From contig NSIV01000012.1 of NCBI GenBank assembly GCA_002633085.1, positions 21,738 to 85,737 of the forward strand: a stretch of DNA of 64,000 bases, written 5' to 3'. Positions 26,292-35,369 of this stretch are shown piece by piece. The notes beneath the pieces were generated by a model. The model worked only from the letters and a program-made list of their open reading frames with translations, ran no database searches and was not told where the DNA came from. The translations under genes and the position numbers were made by a program. This stretch comes from Curvibacter sp. PD_MW3. GTDB lineage: Bacteria > Pseudomonadota > Gammaproteobacteria > Burkholderiales > Burkholderiaceae_C. The number at the start of each line of letters is the position of its first letter. The stretch's first letter is position 1.

Positions 26292-27089
26292 ATGAGCTTC
26301 ATTCGCCACTACCTGCTGGCCATCCAGTTCTTCACCCGCATCCCGGTCACGGGGCGGCTGGCGGCCTGGGTCGGCTACAGCCCGGCCATGCTGCGCGAGA
26401 GCGCAGCGCATTTCCCCGGCATCGGCTGGCTGGTGGGGGCGGTGGCGGCGCTCGGCTACGCCGCGGTGCTGCTGCTGTTGCCTGACGTGGCCGCGACCCC
26501 GCTGGTGGCGGCCGCGCTCAGTACGGTGTTGACGGTGCTGCTGACCGGCGCCTTCCATGAGGACGGTCTGTCCGACGTGGCCGACGGCCTGGGTGGTGCC
26601 TACGAGCGTGAGCGGGCGCTGGACATCATGAAGGACTCGCGCGTCGGCGCCTTCGGCGTGCTGGCGCTGGTGCTGGCGCTGCTGTCCAAGGTGTCGTTGT
26701 TGACCCTGCTGGGCGAGGTCGATCTGGAGCTGGCCTGTGCCGGCCTGTTTGTCGCGCATGTGGTGTCGCGTTTCCTGCCGCTGCTGTTGATCCGGCTGCT
26801 GCCGCATGTGGGTGACACGGCGCGCTCCAAGTCCAAGCCGCTGGCCGAGCAGATCAGTGGCGCCAGTCTGTTGGTGGCCTCGGTATGGTTGCTGGCCGCC
26901 CTGGCCCTGGTTTTTTGGTTTTATCCGGACGTCAACTGGCTCGTGCCGGTGCTGACGGCCGTGCTGGCCTGGCTCTGGATGTGGCGCCTGTTTTCGCGCC
27001 GCCTGCAGGGCTTTACCGGCGACTGCCTGGGCGCCACGCAGCAGGTGTGCGAGCTGGCGTTTTACTTCGGGCTGGCACTGACGCTATGA
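26292..27089 (+). CDS. cobS: Adenosylcobinamide-GDP ribazoletransferase (cobalamin synthase)
   Basis: 265 residues from ATG 26292; a TTG at 26274 overlapping the cobT stop would add six residues. Membrane enzyme joining adenosylcobinamide-GDP and alpha-ribazole to finish the nucleotide loop. IQFFTRIPV at the start, then GAFHEDGLSDVADGLGG with the acidic metal-binding residues, MKDSRVGAFGV and GDCLGATQQ. About six to seven membrane spans. Confidence 0.93.
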   Translation: MSFIRHYLLAIQFFTRIPVTGRLAAWVGYSPAMLRESAAHFPGIGWLVGAVAALGYAAVLLLLPDVAATPLVAAALSTVLTVLLTGAFHEDGLSDVADGLGGAYERERALDIMKDSRVGAFGVLALVLALLSKVSLLTLLGEVDLELACAGLFVAHVVSRFLPLLLIRLLPHVGDTARSKSKPLAEQISGASLLVASVWLLAALALVFWFYPDVNWLVPVLTAVLAWLWMWRLFSRRLQGFTGDCLGATQQVCELAFYFGLALTL

Positions 27090-27631
27090 AGCTTTGGCTG
27101 GTGCGCCATGCGCAACCGCTGGTGGCGGCGGGCGTCTGCTACGGCGCCAGCGATCTGCCGGCCGATGACGCCGCCACGCGGGCCTGCGCCGCGCAACTGG
27201 CGCCGCAGTTGCCGCAGGGCGTGGCGCTCATCACCTCGCCGCTACAAAGATGTGAGCATTTGGCGCAGCAAATACAAGGCCTGAGGCCCGATTTGGTGCT
27301 GAAACGCGATGCGCGTCTGGCCGAGATGGACTTCGGCTGCTGGGAAGGCCAGCGCTGGGACACCATTCCGAAGAGTGCTTTCGATGCCTGGACGGCCGAC
27401 TTCGGTGCGCACCCGTTCGGCGGCCGCGAAAGCGTGGACCAGTTGCTGCAGCGCGTGGCCGTCGCCCGCGCCGAGGCGCAGCAGCAGGGGAGGGATGCGG
27501 TGTGGGTCACGCATGCCGGCGTGATCCGCGCCATGACCTTGCTGGCACAAGGCATCAAGCGCCTCGAACATGCTGAGCAGTGGCCGCAGTTCGCGCCGGG
27601 TTTTGGCGAGTGGCAGCAGCTGCCGCTCTAG
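27086..27631 (+). CDS. cobC: Alpha-ribazole phosphatase (histidine phosphatase family)
   Basis: 181 residues. Catalytic LVRHAQP at residues 5-11, a conserved second catalytic region in RLAEMDFGCWEGQRW, and the second His in WVTHAGVIRA near residue 140. Removes phosphate from alpha-ribazole-5'-phosphate or from cobalamin phosphate. Start ATG 27086 overlaps the cobS stop. Codons 53-73 (about 27241-27300: LQRCEHLAQQIQGLRPDLVL) come from repeat copy E in reverse orientation and use codons (CTA, AGA, ATA, AGG) rare in this region. Last gene of the cobalamin run. Confidence 0.9.
   Translation: MKLWLVRHAQPLVAAGVCYGASDLPADDAATRACAAQLAPQLPQGVALITSPLQRCEHLAQQIQGLRPDLVLKRDARLAEMDFGCWEGQRWDTIPKSAFDAWTADFGAHPFGGRESVDQLLQRVAVARAEAQQQGRDAVWVTHAGVIRAMTLLAQGIKRLEHAEQWPQFAPGFGEWQQLPL
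27241..27297 (-). repeat. Dispersed repeat, copy E (inside cobC, reverse orientation)
   Basis: The minus strand reads CCAAATCGGGCCTCAGGCC, then CTTGTATTTGCTGCGC and a TTTGTAGC tail, aligning along its whole length with copy C. Encodes in-frame residues of CobC. Confidence 0.65.
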
Positions 27632-27644
27632 CCCCGCGGATGTT

Positions 27645-28781
27645 TCAGGCCGACTCGACCCGGTTGCGGCCCTTGTCCTTGGCATGGCACAGCGCCTTGT
27701 CGGCGCGCGCCAGCAGCGTGTCCAGCGTGTCGTGGTCGAGCCGGTTGGTGGTGACGCCGATGCTGACACTGCTGTGTGGCACCGCGCCCGGCTGATCCAC
27801 CAGCGCGCGGATGCGCTCGGCCACCAGCAGGGCTTCGTTCAGCGGGGTTTCCGGCAGCAGCAGCATGAACGCCTCGCTGTCAAAGCGGCCCAACAGATCC
27901 GGTTGGCGCAGCAGCGCCTTGGTGTGGGTCACGAAGTCGGCCAGCGCCTGGGCGCTGCGTTGAGGACCGTAGGTCTTGGGGTTGGGCTCGACGTGATCGA
28001 GGTCGATCAGCAGCAGTGCCATGGTGTGGCCCTGGCGTTTGCTGCGCGCCAGTTCCTGCTGGCAGGCCTCGTTCATGTGGCGCTGGGTGTAGGCGCCGGT
28101 TTGCGCATCGTGCGCGGACAGGTTTTGCGATTCGGCGCGCAGCCGCTCGGAAACCATTAGCACGAAGCTCACGCTCATCAGCAGGGTGATCAGCACATAG
28201 ACCATGAGGAAGACGGGGTGCGGCGTGGTCGGATCGAACGCGGTGTGCTGCGCGGGCAGGAGCCCGATGATGACGATGCGCAGGAGCTGGTTCAGGGCGC
28301 CGCACACCAGCGCTGCCAACAGCAGCAGGCGGGCAAAACTCCGGCTGGCATGGCGGTAGATCAAGTACGCGTGCAGCGCAAACAGCAGGCCCAACGGCGG
28401 CGACACGACCAGCAGCCGGGTGCGGAAATCCGGTTCGATGAGACTGAACCACAGCACCGGCACCGACATCAAGGCGATGAAGGCACTCCAGGGCCGTACC
28501 GCCGTGGGCTGGTTCAGAAAGCGTTGGCTGCCGAGGTAGGCCAGGTACAAGCCGACGAACAGCAGCATGTTGGGAATGGCAATGGTCAGCAGATCCGGCA
28601 GGTCGCCGCGCAAGGCACCCAGCAGGGTGGTGGAACACAGGGCCAGCGGTGCGGCGGTCCAGTTGCCCAGGCCGCGGATGGCATCCGGAAAGTTGCGCCA
28701 TTGGAAAAACAGCACCATGGCCATCAACGCAGTCATGATGCTGGCCAATAGAACCACGGTTCTCGGATCAACGATAGTCAT
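27645..28781 (-). CDS. Membrane GGDEF-domain protein with degenerate active site
   Basis: 378 residues. Six or so hydrophobic segments (about 8-25, 45-85, 100-115, 125-140, 150-172, 190-210) precede a GGDEF-fold domain (about 220-378). The signature motif reads GRFDSEAFMLLLPET, so GGDEF is replaced by DSEAF. The metal/substrate region reads LLIDLDHVEPNPKTYG rather than the usual DIDHFK-x-IND-x-YG, so the Lys and Asn are also lost. It probably does not make cyclic di-GMP and may act as a sensor or binding partner. Convergent with cobC, 13 bases away. Confidence 0.85.
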   Translation of the reverse strand: MTIVDPRTVVLLASIMTALMAMVLFFQWRNFPDAIRGLGNWTAAPLALCSTTLLGALRGDLPDLLTIAIPNMLLFVGLYLAYLGSQRFLNQPTAVRPWSAFIALMSVPVLWFSLIEPDFRTRLLVVSPPLGLLFALHAYLIYRHASRSFARLLLLAALVCGALNQLLRIVIIGLLPAQHTAFDPTTPHPVFLMVYVLITLLMSVSFVLMVSERLRAESQNLSAHDAQTGAYTQRHMNEACQQELARSKRQGHTMALLLIDLDHVEPNPKTYGPQRSAQALADFVTHTKALLRQPDLLGRFDSEAFMLLLPETPLNEALLVAERIRALVDQPGAVPHSSVSIGVTTNRLDHDTLDTLLARADKALCHAKDKGRNRVESA

Positions 28782-28858
28782 GCGTATTCCACCCTGTTGC
28801 GCTCATTGTGGCCGATTTGTGCTGCGGCTCAAGCGCTTGTCGTGCTCGTCGAAAGTGT

Positions 28859-29497
28859 TCAGGGGGCTTCGGTTTTAGGCGTGAAGTCGCAATACGCGGC
28901 CACGCCGCACTGCCAGCACTGCGGCTTGCGCGCCTGGCAGACATAACGACCGTGCAGGATGAGCCAGTGGTGCGCGTCGATCAAGTATTCGGCCGGCACC
29001 CGCTTGAGCAGCTGCATCTCCACCTCGTACGGCGTCTTGCCCGGCGCCAGGCCGGTGCGGTTGCCAACGCGAAAGATGTGCGTGTCTACCGCCATGGTGG
29101 GTTCGCCGAAGGCCGAGTTCAGCACCACGTTGGCGGTCTTGCGGCCCACGCCGGGCAGGGCTTCCAGCGCTTCGCGGCTGCGCGGCACCTGGCCGCCGTG
29201 CTTGTCCACCAGGATGCGGCAGGTCTGCATCAGATGTTTGGCCTTGCTGCGGTACAGGCCAATGGTCTTGATGTAGCTCTCCAGCCCGTCCAGCCCGAGG
29301 GCCAGGATCTTCTTCGGCGTGTTGGCCACCGGAAACAGTTTGCGCGTGGCCTTGTTCACGCCAACGTCGGTGGCCTGGGCCGACAGCAGCACGGCGGTGA
29401 GCAGCTCGAACACCGAGGTGTATTCGAGTTCGGTGACGGGTTGCGGGTTGGCGGCCTTGAGCGTGGCAAAAAAGGCGGCAATGGCGGGCGGTTTCAT
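28859..29497 (-). CDS. nth: Endonuclease III
   Basis: 212 residues. DNA glycosylase/AP lyase for oxidised pyrimidines. Helix-hairpin-helix with the catalytic Lys in LPGVGRKTANVVLN and the Asp in MAVDTHIFRV. The C-terminal 4Fe-4S cluster has four Cys in CQARKPQCWQCGVAAYC (C-x6-C-x2-C-x5-C). ATG 29497, full length. Confidence 0.96.
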   Translation of the reverse strand: MKPPAIAAFFATLKAANPQPVTELEYTSVFELLTAVLLSAQATDVGVNKATRKLFPVANTPKKILALGLDGLESYIKTIGLYRSKAKHLMQTCRILVDKHGGQVPRSREALEALPGVGRKTANVVLNSAFGEPTMAVDTHIFRVGNRTGLAPGKTPYEVEMQLLKRVPAEYLIDAHHWLILHGRYVCQARKPQCWQCGVAAYCDFTPKTEAP

Positions 29498-29551
29498 GAG
29501 GCGCGTGACAGTGAACGTGGGCGCCCGGATGGCCTGCCCCTGAGAGCGATC

Positions 29552-30358
29552 TTACAGGGACGTGATGTCGAGAAAGCTGTCGGGCTGCGGCATGTGCTTG
29601 TGCATCCAGTCCAGGTCGAGGTCGAGCTTGGCGATCACCGCGCTTGGCAGCGCGTCCAGCACCTCGGGCTCGGTAAATGCCATGTCGGCCAGCCAGCCGG
29701 CCAGGTGCACCACGCCGCCCAGTGGGCAGAAGGGCACGGCGGTCAGCGGGTCGGAGGCGCTGTCCAGCCCCTGCACGATGCCGGCCGGAAAACGCCAGCG
29801 CCGCGCCAGTTCGGCTGTGACCTGGGCCTCGGTGAAGCCCAGTACGCGCTGCTCGCGCTTCCAGCGGTCGCCGGGAATCTGGGGTTGCCGCTCGATTTCG
29901 GGCAGGGTGTCGGGTGCGGTCTGCACGATGATCAGCTCGCCCAGCCGCACCATCATGCCGGCGAGCCAGGCTTGCTGCCAGTCAACGCCGGCGGCCGGGG
30001 CCAGCCACTGGGCATAACCGGCACAGGCCATGCTGTTCATCCAGAACTCGGTCCGGTTCAGGCCCGGCGCCACCGGGAAAGCCACATTCATGCAGGCGGT
30101 CAGCGCCAGCGTGCGCACCTGCGCCATGCCGATCATTGAAATGGCAGCATCCAGCGTGCCGACCTCGCGCCGCAGGCCGATGGCGGCGCTGTTGGCCGCA
30201 CGCAGCACCTTGGCCGTGAGGGTTGGGTCCTTGGCAACGATGTTGCGCACATCGCCCAGCACAATGTCCTCTTCGTGCAGCGTGCGGATGAGGGCGTGTG
30301 CCACCTCGGGCATCACCGGCAGCTTGACGGACTGAAAGAAGGCGGACAAATCAGACAT
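29552..30358 (-). CDS. HDOD-domain protein
   Basis: 268 residues from ATG 30358 (MSDLSAFFQSVKLPVMPEVA). The HDOD fold, related to HD phosphohydrolases but without the full metal ligands, covers about residues 10-200 (IVAKDPTLTAKVLRAANSA; VGTLDAAISMIGMAQVRTLALT). Such proteins usually act in signalling downstream of cyclic di-GMP or chemotaxis-type regulation. It is 54 bases upstream of nth in the same direction. Confidence 0.85.
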   Translation of the reverse strand: MSDLSAFFQSVKLPVMPEVAHALIRTLHEEDIVLGDVRNIVAKDPTLTAKVLRAANSAAIGLRREVGTLDAAISMIGMAQVRTLALTACMNVAFPVAPGLNRTEFWMNSMACAGYAQWLAPAAGVDWQQAWLAGMMVRLGELIIVQTAPDTLPEIERQPQIPGDRWKREQRVLGFTEAQVTAELARRWRFPAGIVQGLDSASDPLTAVPFCPLGGVVHLAGWLADMAFTEPEVLDALPSAVIAKLDLDLDWMHKHMPQPDSFLDITSL

Positions 30359-30552
30359 GAAGATTCCAGTAGGGGCTATCGCTGGCGCTTCCAGGGCAAC
30401 CGTCGCAGCGCACAAGAGCAGGGCAGGCCGGCATCGGTTGCAAGTGCATATTCTGGCCTACAAAAACGGCACTTTTCAGCAGTGTCAAACCTTTCTTTGA
30501 AAGCATTTGTTTTCATGGGATGATCTCCGTCAATCTGTCAGCTACCGCCACC

Positions 30553-32208
30553 ATGAAACCCGCGTTCTCCCGCTATTTTTCGCATCCCCTGCGTTTGTCC
30601 CTGGCCCTGCTGCTGGCCGCCGTGCTGGCCGGTTGCGCCTCGGCCCCGGCCCCCGAACCCAAGCCGAAGCTGCTGGTGTTCCTGGTGGTGGACGGCTTGC
30701 CGCAGCGCCAGATCACCGGCTACCGCGACCAGTTGGCGCCTGACGGGCTGGCCCGTTTCCTGGAGCGCGGCGCCTGGTTCTCCGAGGCCCACTACGGCCA
30801 TGCCTTCACCGTCACCGGTGCCGGCCACGCCACCGTGCTGAGCGGCGCCTACACCCACCGCAACGGCATCATCGGCAATGAATGGCGCGACGCCCAGACC
30901 GGCGAGCGCGAGTACTGCACCGGCGACACCACAGCCACCTACATCGGCCACAAAACCCAGCCGCTGGACGGCACCAGCCCGAAGAACCTGCGGGTGGAAA
31001 CCGTGGGCGACGTGCTGCGCGCCGCCGACCCGCGCGCCAAGGTGATTGCCGTCTCCGGCAAGGACCGCGGCGCCATCCTGCCCGCCGGCAAGCGCGGCAC
31101 CGCCTACATGTACATGGCGCAAAGCGGCCAGTTCGCCTCCAGCACTTACTACATGCAGCAGCACCCGGCCTGGGTCAACAGCTTCAACGGCCGCAAACTG
31201 GCCGACGGTTATTTCAAGACGCAGTGGAAGCCGCTCTTGGAAGAGGCCGCCTACGCCCGCTCGCTGCCAGACAACCAGCGCTGGTACGGCCCGCGCGGCG
31301 GCGCATTGCCCATGCTGATGGGCTCGCCCAATGACGACGCCCCCGGCCCGGCCTTCTACAGCCAGCTGCTGCGCAGCCCGTTTGCCGATGCGCTGACGCT
31401 GGAGTTCGCGCGTGCCGCCATCACCGGCGAGAGCCTGGGCCAGGACGAGGTGCCCGACATCCTGTCCATCAGCCTGTCTGGCCACGACTACGTCAACCAC
31501 CAGTACAGCGCCGAGTCGCGCCTCTCGCACGACCACCTGCTGCAGCTCGACCGCCTGTTGCAGGCCTTCTTTGCCGACCTCGACGCCAAGGTGGGCCGCG
31601 ACAACTACATCGCCATGCTCACCGCCGACCACGGCTTCATGCCGGCGCCGGAGTACAGCCAGGCGCAGGGGCGCGATGCCGGCCGCGTCAACGGCGGCCA
31701 GGTGCTGACGCGTGTGAACGACGGCCTGGAAAAACGCTTCGGCCCCGGCAACTGGGTCAGCTACTCCGGCTCCTCGCTGCTGTTCAACAGGCAACTGCTG
31801 GCGCAAACCAAGGTGGACGCCAATGCCTTGGCCGAAGAAGCCCGCGCGCTGCTCTTGGCCGAACCCGGTTTCGCCGCCGCCTACACCCGCCGCGAGCTGG
31901 AGAGCGGCAGCGCCGCTGGCCGGCCGTTTTTCGAGCCCATGCGCAAGTCCTGGCACCCGCTGGTGTCGGGCGACGTGCAATACATCCTCAAGCCGTACTG
32001 GATGTTCGGCACGGGCACGGCCACCCACGGCTCGCCCTATGAGTACGACACCCATGTGCCCATCCTGGCCTGGGGCCCGCGCTGGGTGAAGCCCGGGCGC
32101 GTGGACAGCCGGGTCGGGGTGGTGGACATTGCCCCCACCGTGGCACGCTGGCTGGGAGTGGCGGCGCCGTCGTCTGCCGAAGGCCAGCCGCTGCCGCTGC
32201 CGAATTGA
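30553..32208 (+). CDS. PafA-type alkaline phosphatase lipoprotein
   Basis: 551 residues from ATG 30553. A lipoprotein signal with lipobox LAGC (Cys near residue 26) places it on the periplasmic side of a membrane. Alkaline phosphatase superfamily: first metal Asp in FLVVDGLPQ, nucleophile Thr in TGAGHATVLSG, and metal-binding SLSGHDYVNHQYS and TADHGFMP. VSGKDRGAILPAG carries the Lys/Arg pair of the PafA/SPAP phosphomonoesterase group. I found no clear Pho box upstream. Repeat copy D follows the stop. Confidence 0.88.
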   Translation: MKPAFSRYFSHPLRLSLALLLAAVLAGCASAPAPEPKPKLLVFLVVDGLPQRQITGYRDQLAPDGLARFLERGAWFSEAHYGHAFTVTGAGHATVLSGAYTHRNGIIGNEWRDAQTGEREYCTGDTTATYIGHKTQPLDGTSPKNLRVETVGDVLRAADPRAKVIAVSGKDRGAILPAGKRGTAYMYMAQSGQFASSTYYMQQHPAWVNSFNGRKLADGYFKTQWKPLLEEAAYARSLPDNQRWYGPRGGALPMLMGSPNDDAPGPAFYSQLLRSPFADALTLEFARAAITGESLGQDEVPDILSISLSGHDYVNHQYSAESRLSHDHLLQLDRLLQAFFADLDAKVGRDNYIAMLTADHGFMPAPEYSQAQGRDAGRVNGGQVLTRVNDGLEKRFGPGNWVSYSGSSLLFNRQLLAQTKVDANALAEEARALLLAEPGFAAAYTRRELESGSAAGRPFFEPMRKSWHPLVSGDVQYILKPYWMFGTGTATHGSPYEYDTHVPILAWGPRWVKPGRVDSRVGVVDIAPTVARWLGVAAPSSAEGQPLPLPN

Positions 32209-32210
32209 TG

Positions 32211-32267
32211 CCAAATTGGCCTCTAGGCCTCATGAAATAAGCGCCAACCGCTATTGAAATAGTAGCG
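32211..32267 (+). repeat. Dispersed repeat, copy D (intergenic)
   Basis: CCAAATTGGCCTCTAGGCCT, then AAGCGCCAACCGCTATTGAA and AGTAGCG; same skeleton as the other copies. It lies between the phosphatase stop and the aminotransferase gene and is not in a recognised reading frame. Confidence 0.75.
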
Positions 32268-32345
32268 TTTGAGGCGCCTTGTTCCCTACCTGCCGGCTTT
32301 GGCTACCATTGGTGCCAGACCCTTGTTTCGTAATTGAAGAAAACC

Positions 32346-33536
32346 ATGCAATTCGCCGACCGCCTGAACAACGTTGAAACCTCCGCCATCCGCGAACTCT
32401 TCAAGCTGCTGGGCAAGCCCGGCATCATCTCGTTTGCCGGCGGTTTCCCCGACAGCGCCATGTTCGACGTCGACGGCATCCGCGAAGCCGTCAACCTGGC
32501 CCTGACCGAAGAAGCCGGCGGCGCGCTGCAGTACGGCGCCACCGAGGGTTACGACCCGCTGCGCCAGCAATTGGCCGCCTTCATGGCCAGCAAGGGTGCC
32601 AAGGACGTGGCGGCCAACGGCCTGATCGTCACCACCGGCAGCCAGCAGGCGCTGGACCTGATCGGCAAGACCCTCATCAACCCCGGCGACAAGGTCATCG
32701 TCGAAGGCCCGACCTTCCTCGCCACCATCCAGTGCTTCCGCCTCTATGGCGCAGAGGTCATTGCCGCACCCATTGACGCGCATGGCGTGAAGGCCGATGA
32801 ACTGGAAAAGCTGGTGGCCGAGCACAAGCCCAAATTCGTCTACCTCATTCCCACCTTTGGCAACCCGAGCGGTGCCACGCTGAGCTTGGCGCGCCGCAAG
32901 CAGGTGCTGGAGATGGCGGTGCGCACGCAGACGGTGGTGATTGAGGATGACCCCTATGGCGACCTCTACTTCGGCGAAGCCCCGCCGCCCAGCCTGCTGG
33001 CTCTGAGCGCCCAAGTGCCCGGCAGCCGCGACTGGCTGGTGCATTGCGGTTCATTGAGCAAGGTGCTCAGCCCCGGCCTGCGGGTGGGCTGGATGATTGC
33101 CCCGCCCGAGCTGCTGGCCAAAGCCACCATGTGCAAACAGTTCAGTGACGCCCACACCAGCACCTTTGCTCAGGCCACCGCCGCGCAATACCTGAAAGCC
33201 GGCCGCATGCCCGCCACCCTGGCCCATGTGCGTCAGGTCTATGCCGAGCGCGCCCGTGTGATGGGCGAGAGCCTGAAGCGCGAACTGGGCGACGCGATTG
33301 AATTCACCCAACCCGGCGGCGGCCTGTTCTTCTGGGCCCGCTTGACGGGTGCGAATGGCAAGCTGAAAGATGCCGGCGAACTGGCCAAGCGCGCCATCGA
33401 CAAGGGCGTGGCCTTTGTGCCCGGCGCACCGTTTTTTGCCAGCAACCCGGATCACGCGACCTTGCGTCTGAGCTTTGCGACTGCGGATGTGGCGAAAATT
33501 GAGGAGGGGGTGGGGCGGTTGGGGCAGGCGATTTAA
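32346..33536 (+). CDS. PLP-dependent aminotransferase (class I/II, 2-aminoadipate/MocR-like)
   Basis: 396 residues from ATG 32346 (MQFADRLNNV); a TTG at 32334 is possible. FAGGFPDSAMFDVDGI at the start, LQYGATEGYDPLRQQLA, GSQQALDLIGK and IPTFGNPSGATLS are family features. The PLP Lys is in GSLSKVLSPGLRVGWM near residue 237. Amino-acid transaminase, possibly for 2-aminoadipate, aromatic or branched-chain substrates; the substrate is not determinable. A strong terminator follows at 33613. Confidence 0.9.
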   Translation: MQFADRLNNVETSAIRELFKLLGKPGIISFAGGFPDSAMFDVDGIREAVNLALTEEAGGALQYGATEGYDPLRQQLAAFMASKGAKDVAANGLIVTTGSQQALDLIGKTLINPGDKVIVEGPTFLATIQCFRLYGAEVIAAPIDAHGVKADELEKLVAEHKPKFVYLIPTFGNPSGATLSLARRKQVLEMAVRTQTVVIEDDPYGDLYFGEAPPPSLLALSAQVPGSRDWLVHCGSLSKVLSPGLRVGWMIAPPELLAKATMCKQFSDAHTSTFAQATAAQYLKAGRMPATLAHVRQVYAERARVMGESLKRELGDAIEFTQPGGGLFFWARLTGANGKLKDAGELAKRAIDKGVAFVPGAPFFASNPDHATLRLSFATADVAKIEEGVGRLGQAI

Positions 33537-33612
33537 TCGATGATTTAGATGTTGTTGAATTGGCTTCGCCCTAGACGTTTGTGGCTGGAGGTTGGAGGCA
33601 AATCAAGACGGT

Positions 33613-33645
33613 AATGGGCGCCCTTGTGGCGCCCATTTTGTTTTT
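33613..33645 (+). terminator. Terminator after the aminotransferase gene
   Basis: AATGGGCGCC (33613-33622) pairs with GGCGCCCATT (33628-33637) around a 5-base loop, then TTTGTTTTT. It marks the left edge of the AT-richer island. Confidence 0.92.
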
Positions 33646-33791
33646 GCTCCCCCATTTGGGTGATGACAAGCAGTAGTTGCAGCCCTACGATGCTAACTTT
33701 GCATTTGCAGTCCAGGGTTACATAGACTGCACCTTCAGCATCGCCTTGGTCGGTCTGTTGCTGACAGCTTGCGCAACAGAGGAGTGACTAA

Positions 33792-35243
33792 GTGGCGACA
33801 CCCAACCCGAAAATGCGAGTCTCCCATTACTTCGGGCTTGATCGCGATCAGACTACTCTGGATTTCGTTGATGTTCCTATAGGAAATGACACGCCGGTGT
33901 TCCTTGATCCCAGCCGGCTTAGAACCATGCAAAGTGCTTGGGCATCAGAATGTAATTCGCTCTTACAGCACTTCTTTGAGACGTTGTTACGGCACTTAAA
34001 GACGAACAACGAAGCTGCTGGCATTCATATGCTCGAGGCCTTAACCGAGAAAAACGAATTCCATTTGGGATTTTCACGAGGCTTATCTGATGGACGAGCT
34101 TTTGGTAAAGGCTACGCCCACAAGGTTTGGATGGCTCTTGCGAAAAGCCAAGCAGGATCCACGGGCTTGCTCCAAGACATTGAGGATGCCTGCTTATTCA
34201 TTGAAGGAATTGGGCCTGATCGAATTTCGGATGCAGTCTGCAATATTCTTCGTGGGCCACTAATTCACTACACGCAAGATATCTGCCAGTACTACGGTAT
34301 CCCGTTATCACCTAATGTCGCCTCCGGACCAATTTGGAACGTCCACTCGGAAGTATGGGAGGACTCGTTGGTGCCCTTGCCTGTAACCCCGTATGGGAAG
34401 CTGCTTTTGGTCCCCAAATTAGTGGTTCGTCATCGGTTTGTTTACGACTAGTCCACATACTTCATTCATCATCTTCTTCCTGCAATGCAGGAGTCAGAGA
34501 AACAGTTGAACACAGGACTCGTGCATACCTTAAAAGATGGTCGCAAGCGTGTGACCAAAAAAAGTCTGAAAGAAAAATACGGAGCGGACAAACTAACTAT
34601 TGCGCGCGAAACACTACGGCATCCTGGTGCGTTGGATGAATACCGGGAAGCAGCTCAGAGATCCTCTCGCCCGATGACACATGATCAGCTTGCTGAAATT
34701 GAGAATATTGCACTGCCCAATTTCGCTGGTCTCATGTCAGCCGTAGCAGCCATACCGACTGGGCGGGACGACGCAGGTAATTACGAGGATGCAATTGAGA
34801 AACTTCTCAGTGCACTATTCTTTCCTTCACTATCTTCCCCAACAAAACAACTCAAAATTCATGAAGGAAGAAAGCGAATCGACATTACCTATGTCAATAA
34901 TCCAATGAACGGATTTTTTAAGTGGGTACTACAGCATTACCCAAGTTCGCATATTTTTGTTGAATGCAAAAATTATGGAAAAGAAATAGGAAATCCAGAG
35001 GTTGATCAACTGTCGGGGCGTTTTTCTCCCAGTCGCGGTCAAGTCGGGTTGCTCGTCTGTCGATCCATTGAAAGCCAGATAAAGATAGACGCGAGCTGCA
35101 GAGACACTGCTAATGACAAAAGAGGTTACATCCTTGTGCTGACAGACTCAGACTTGGCGCAACTTGTGGAAAATTATCAGTCTTCTAACGGAAGCTCTGA
35201 GTACCCGCTTTTGATGAAAAAATTTAAAAGTTTGATCATGTAG
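33792..35243 (+). pseudogene. Nuclease-like gene split by one in-frame amber codon
   Basis: Reading starts at GTG 33792 with AGAGGAG 7 bases upstream. The frame is open to a TAG at 34449-34451 and continues in the same frame, without another stop, to 35243: 484 codons with one amber. The downstream part could also restart at ATG 34485. The N-terminal half (YFGLDRDQ, VDVPIGNDTPVFLDPSRLR) is not a family I can name. The C-terminal part has a restriction-endonuclease-like core, RIDITYV then HIFVECKNYGKE (D ... E-x-K type) and QVGLLVCRS. Codon use is AT-richer than neighbours, suggesting transfer. A solitary defence nuclease, recently inactivated or read through, is the best guess. Confidence 0.7.
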
Positions 35244-35369
35244 CAAGTACTTGAACTATTGAATTAGCGGTGAGAACTCCACCACCCAGCTTTTATCTTC
35301 GACATAATTGGGAAGCCATTCGGGTTTGAGAAAACCGATATTTGACGAGTTGAGTTCATCAACCTACTA

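Noticed and set aside
30430..30552. Pho box upstream of the phosphatase gene
   Set aside because: Only scattered TGTCA-like words; no paired direct repeat at the expected spacing.
30538..32214. A 558-codon minus-strand frame
   Set aside because: Antisense to the PafA-type phosphatase, which has a lipobox and metal-binding motifs.
35244..35369. Attachment site or direct repeat at the right edge of the island
   Set aside because: No repeat matching the left edge and no tRNA or integrase seen.
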